From an uncultured bacterium (GTDB taxonomy: Bacteria > Patescibacteriota > Minisyncoccia > Moranbacterales > UBA1568), in NCBI GenBank assembly GCA_937864125.1, contig CALMHZ010000083.1, positions 1 through 33,158 of the forward strand: DNA of 33,158 nucleotides. Reading direction: 5' to 3'. The translations under genes and the position numbers were made by a program. This document shows positions 31,997 to 33,158 of this stretch, in pieces (within the stretch, counting starts at the first letter, position 1; every line of letters begins with the position of its first letter). The notes beneath the pieces were generated by a model, which saw only the letters and a list, made by a program, of their open reading frames with translations, made no database searches and had not been told where the DNA came from.

Positions 31997-32179
31997 ATGG
32001 AAGCTGAAAAGCCCATGGTAAGCGCCGATGCGGTATCAGGACGAACCGCCACGGTAGAAGAGCCTTCCTGCACACAGTGCAAGAACGCGGCAGCGAACGA
32101 TGAAATGGCATTCGCCTTTCTCCTCGCCTTGATGCCGGTCATCAGCATGACCCTCTTCGGGAATATGGGTCTCTTGTAA
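31997..32179 (+). CDS. small membrane peptide with CxxC motif (60 aa)
   Basis: Not recognised. The ORF encodes a polar N-terminal half with PSCTQCKN (Cys25, Cys28) and one hydrophobic helix near the end (about 38-54, FAFLLALMPVISMTLFG). The CxxC could bind metal or be redox active. There is no strong ribosome site. A consensus promoter and leader hairpin lie upstream and a clear terminator downstream, so a real small gene is likely, but the coding assignment itself is moderate. Confidence 0.55.
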   Translation: MEAEKPMVSADAVSGRTATVEEPSCTQCKNAAANDEMAFAFLLALMPVISMTLFGNMGLL

Positions 32180-32203
32180 GATCCTCCCCGCCGCAGATGC
32201 ATA

Positions 32204-32232
32204 AACCGCCCCAACAATTTGGAGGCGGTTTT
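32204..32232 (+). terminator. intrinsic terminator of the 60-aa gene
   Basis: AACCGCC-CCAA, loop, TTGG-A-GGCGGTT and a short T-run, 25 bases past the stop. Confidence 0.75.
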
Positions 32233-32277
32233 CATATGCATACACCATTCGCATATGGCAGCCGCAACCCTTTATAT

Positions 32278-32312
32278 AAAAAAACCGATCCGGATTTTGG
32301 ATCAGTTTTTTT
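32278..32312. terminator. bidirectional terminator after the 207-aa lysozyme-like gene
   Basis: A-run, ACCGATCC, loop, GGATCAGT, T-run: an 8-bp stem with one G-T pair. On the minus strand it ends the lysozyme-like gene (stop at 32333). Confidence 0.8.
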
Positions 32313-32332
32313 CATTCGGTATCTCGCCCTAT

Positions 32333-32956
32333 TCAAAAGCCGGTCGACTGCCCGACTTTTCTGGAGTAGAAACCGACATTGCGCGCCCACCGGTTCACAT
32401 CGCCTTCATTGTGGGAGGCGCAGCTTGCGCCGCATTTCCATACGAGCAATTCTTCCGCCGTATCAAGGTGCAGGTCCCAGATGAGATACTCCAATCTTTT
32501 CCCTACGATACTTACCGCCTGCTTCGGACTCTCGAAACACGAGTAGCCGCTCTTTGTCACCCTTTCCGTCTGACCTCGGTATCCCCAATAATTGTAACAT
32601 TCCCTCCCATCCATTTTCGGGGAACGCTTCCCCCAATTGCTTTCGTGTTTCGCGATAGCCACGAGGTACGAAGCCGTCAGCTTGTCTTGCTTTGCAAGAA
32701 ACGGGGTCATGACGGACAAGGGGTGTCCAGCTACCATTTTTTCCAAAGACCGCTCAAACGATGTTTTCGGTGTTTGTATTTGCTTCAAGGAATCGGGGGC
32801 GTCGATCTCATAGCCCAGGATTCGAGAGGAGGCAGAAAACAAGAGCGCGGCGAAAGCGGCGGAAACGAGAAGCACGACCAGGTACATGCTGGATTCCAGG
32901 TTTTGAGGCGCTTCTTTGGTATTTTTTCTTTTTTTTGATGTCTCAAGCTGCGACAT
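32333..32956 (-). CDS. membrane-anchored glucosaminidase/lysozyme-like protein (207 aa)
   Basis: Third paralog. The start is the ATG at 32956 (MSQLETSKKRKN): the frame continues 33 codons upstream, but those codons run through the terminator of the preceding gene. Residues 24-42 form the membrane helix after a basic N-terminus. The shared domain has YLVAIAKHESNWG (likely catalytic Glu105), ECYNYWGYRG, and conserved Cys 120, 140, 175 and 179 (YSCFES, WKCGASCASH). It lacks the extra cysteines of the 259-aa protein and the long N-terminus of the 383-aa one. It lies directly after a spike-like gene on the same strand. A possible promoter is at 32987-33015. Confidence 0.82.
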   Translation of the reverse strand: MSQLETSKKRKNTKEAPQNLESSMYLVVLLVSAAFAALLFSASSRILGYEIDAPDSLKQIQTPKTSFERSLEKMVAGHPLSVMTPFLAKQDKLTASYLVAIAKHESNWGKRSPKMDGRECYNYWGYRGQTERVTKSGYSCFESPKQAVSIVGKRLEYLIWDLHLDTAEELLVWKCGASCASHNEGDVNRWARNVGFYSRKVGQSTGF

Positions 32957-32986
32957 AGGCGTATTGATGTATCTATTTTTTTCTTT

Positions 32987-33015
32987 ATATAAGCCAAAAT
33001 ATTTTTTTGTAACAA
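32987..33015 (-). promoter_or_regulatory. possible promoter of the 207-aa lysozyme-like gene
   Basis: Minus-strand TTGTTA (33015-33010), 17-base spacer, TTATAT (32992-32987), in an A/T-rich stretch directly after the upstream terminator. Confidence 0.5.
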
Positions 33016-33036
33016 AAAAGACCGGCCACCCGGTCT
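33014..33036 (-). terminator. intrinsic terminator after the right-edge spike-like gene
   Basis: Minus strand: AGACCGG-GTGG-CCGGTCT then TTTTTT, a perfect 7-bp stem. Confidence 0.9.
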
Positions 33037-33096
33037 CCTTCCTATATTTTTCCACCTCTTCATTATAGCACAGAAATTACGATATATCAAGCCCCT

Positions 33097-33158
33097 TTAG
33101 AGCCAGACCAGCGCGCCACCTGACTGCACCCAGTTTTTCCCATCACAGACAAAACTCT
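33097..33158 (-). CDS. 3' end of a second spike-like surface protein
   Basis: Only the last 19 residues and the TAA stop are inside the window: SFVCDGKNWVQSGGALVWL. They match the C-terminus of the 664-residue protein (SFVYDGTNWVQTGGPLVWL) at 15 of 19 positions, and the DNA is similar too (identical CTGCACCCAGTT on the plus strand). The gene lies upstream of a lysozyme-like paralog and ends at a terminator. The body of the protein is not visible. Confidence 0.75.
   Translation of the reverse strand, partial: SFVCDGKNWVQSGGALVWL

Noticed and set aside
32957-33055. 33-codon N-terminal extension of the third lysozyme-like gene
   Set aside because: The extension passes through a perfect intrinsic terminator, so the mRNA cannot sensibly include it.
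1-33158. Alternative genetic code (TGA as glycine or tryptophan)
   Set aside because: Several complete genes (lgt, sufC, sufB, the 664-aa protein) end at TGA at the expected length, and no gene needs TGA read-through.
1-33158. CRISPR array, tRNA or rRNA genes
   Set aside because: No regularly spaced direct repeats, cloverleaf sequences or rRNA-like stretches were found on reading either strand.

Overview
The window looks like chromosome from a small-genome bacterium, most probably a member of the candidate phyla radiation (Patescibacteria; Parcubacteria or Moranbacteria-like). This is inferred from tightly packed short genes, frequent lack of Shine-Dalgarno sites, a dispersed non-coding repeat, minimal versions of known proteins (a 195-residue SufD, a 125-residue SufU) and secreted proteins that match no familiar family closely. 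TGA is used as a normal stop (lgt, sufC, sufB, the 664-residue protein), so this is not a lineage that reads TGA as glycine. I see no rRNA, tRNA, CRISPR array or transposase.

Left edge (1-4.7 kb): the start of an EamA-like transporter on the minus strand, then a surface or attack cassette on the minus strand. Read 5' to 3' it holds two paralogous membrane-anchored glucosaminidase/lysozyme-like proteins (3490-4641, 2545-3324) and a 664-residue tail-spike-like protein with a predicted beta-helix core. The same arrangement recurs at the right edge: the last 20 codons of a second spike-like protein and a third lysozyme-like paralog (32333-32956). This repeated pairing is the best candidate in the window for an undescribed system.

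4.6-10.9 kb (mostly minus strand): housekeeping genes lgt, an AI-2E-type transporter, mutY, mnmA and dus, with two unrecognised genes (92 and 141 aa) that have clear promoters and terminators.

11.1-18.4 kb (plus strand): an iron-sulfur cluster region. A near-perfect promoter with an IscR-like palindrome drives an Rrf2 regulator, sufC, sufB, a short sufD and sufS. After a small antisense gene come sufU, glgC (own promoter and terminator), a 3Fe-4S-type ferredoxin and a MIP18/SufT-like assembly factor. The probable customers, a 2-oxoacid:ferredoxin oxidoreductase (korAB), MutY and the ferredoxin, lie in the same window.

18.4-28.2 kb: korBA, xseB and an xseA carrying an N-terminal HRDC domain, an MsrQ/ferric-reductase-like membrane protein (all minus), a MacB-like ABC pair (plus; the ATPase has an unusual C-terminal extension), and typA (minus).

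28.3-33.1 kb: a thiol-redox operon (a CHRD/SOD-like domain fused to thioredoxin, then a DipZ-like protein), a small HTH regulator plus membrane protein pair, a 60-residue membrane peptide behind a leader hairpin, and the second surface cassette. The lysozyme-like proteins share four conserved cysteines, so the thiol-redox operon may help fold them; that link is inference.
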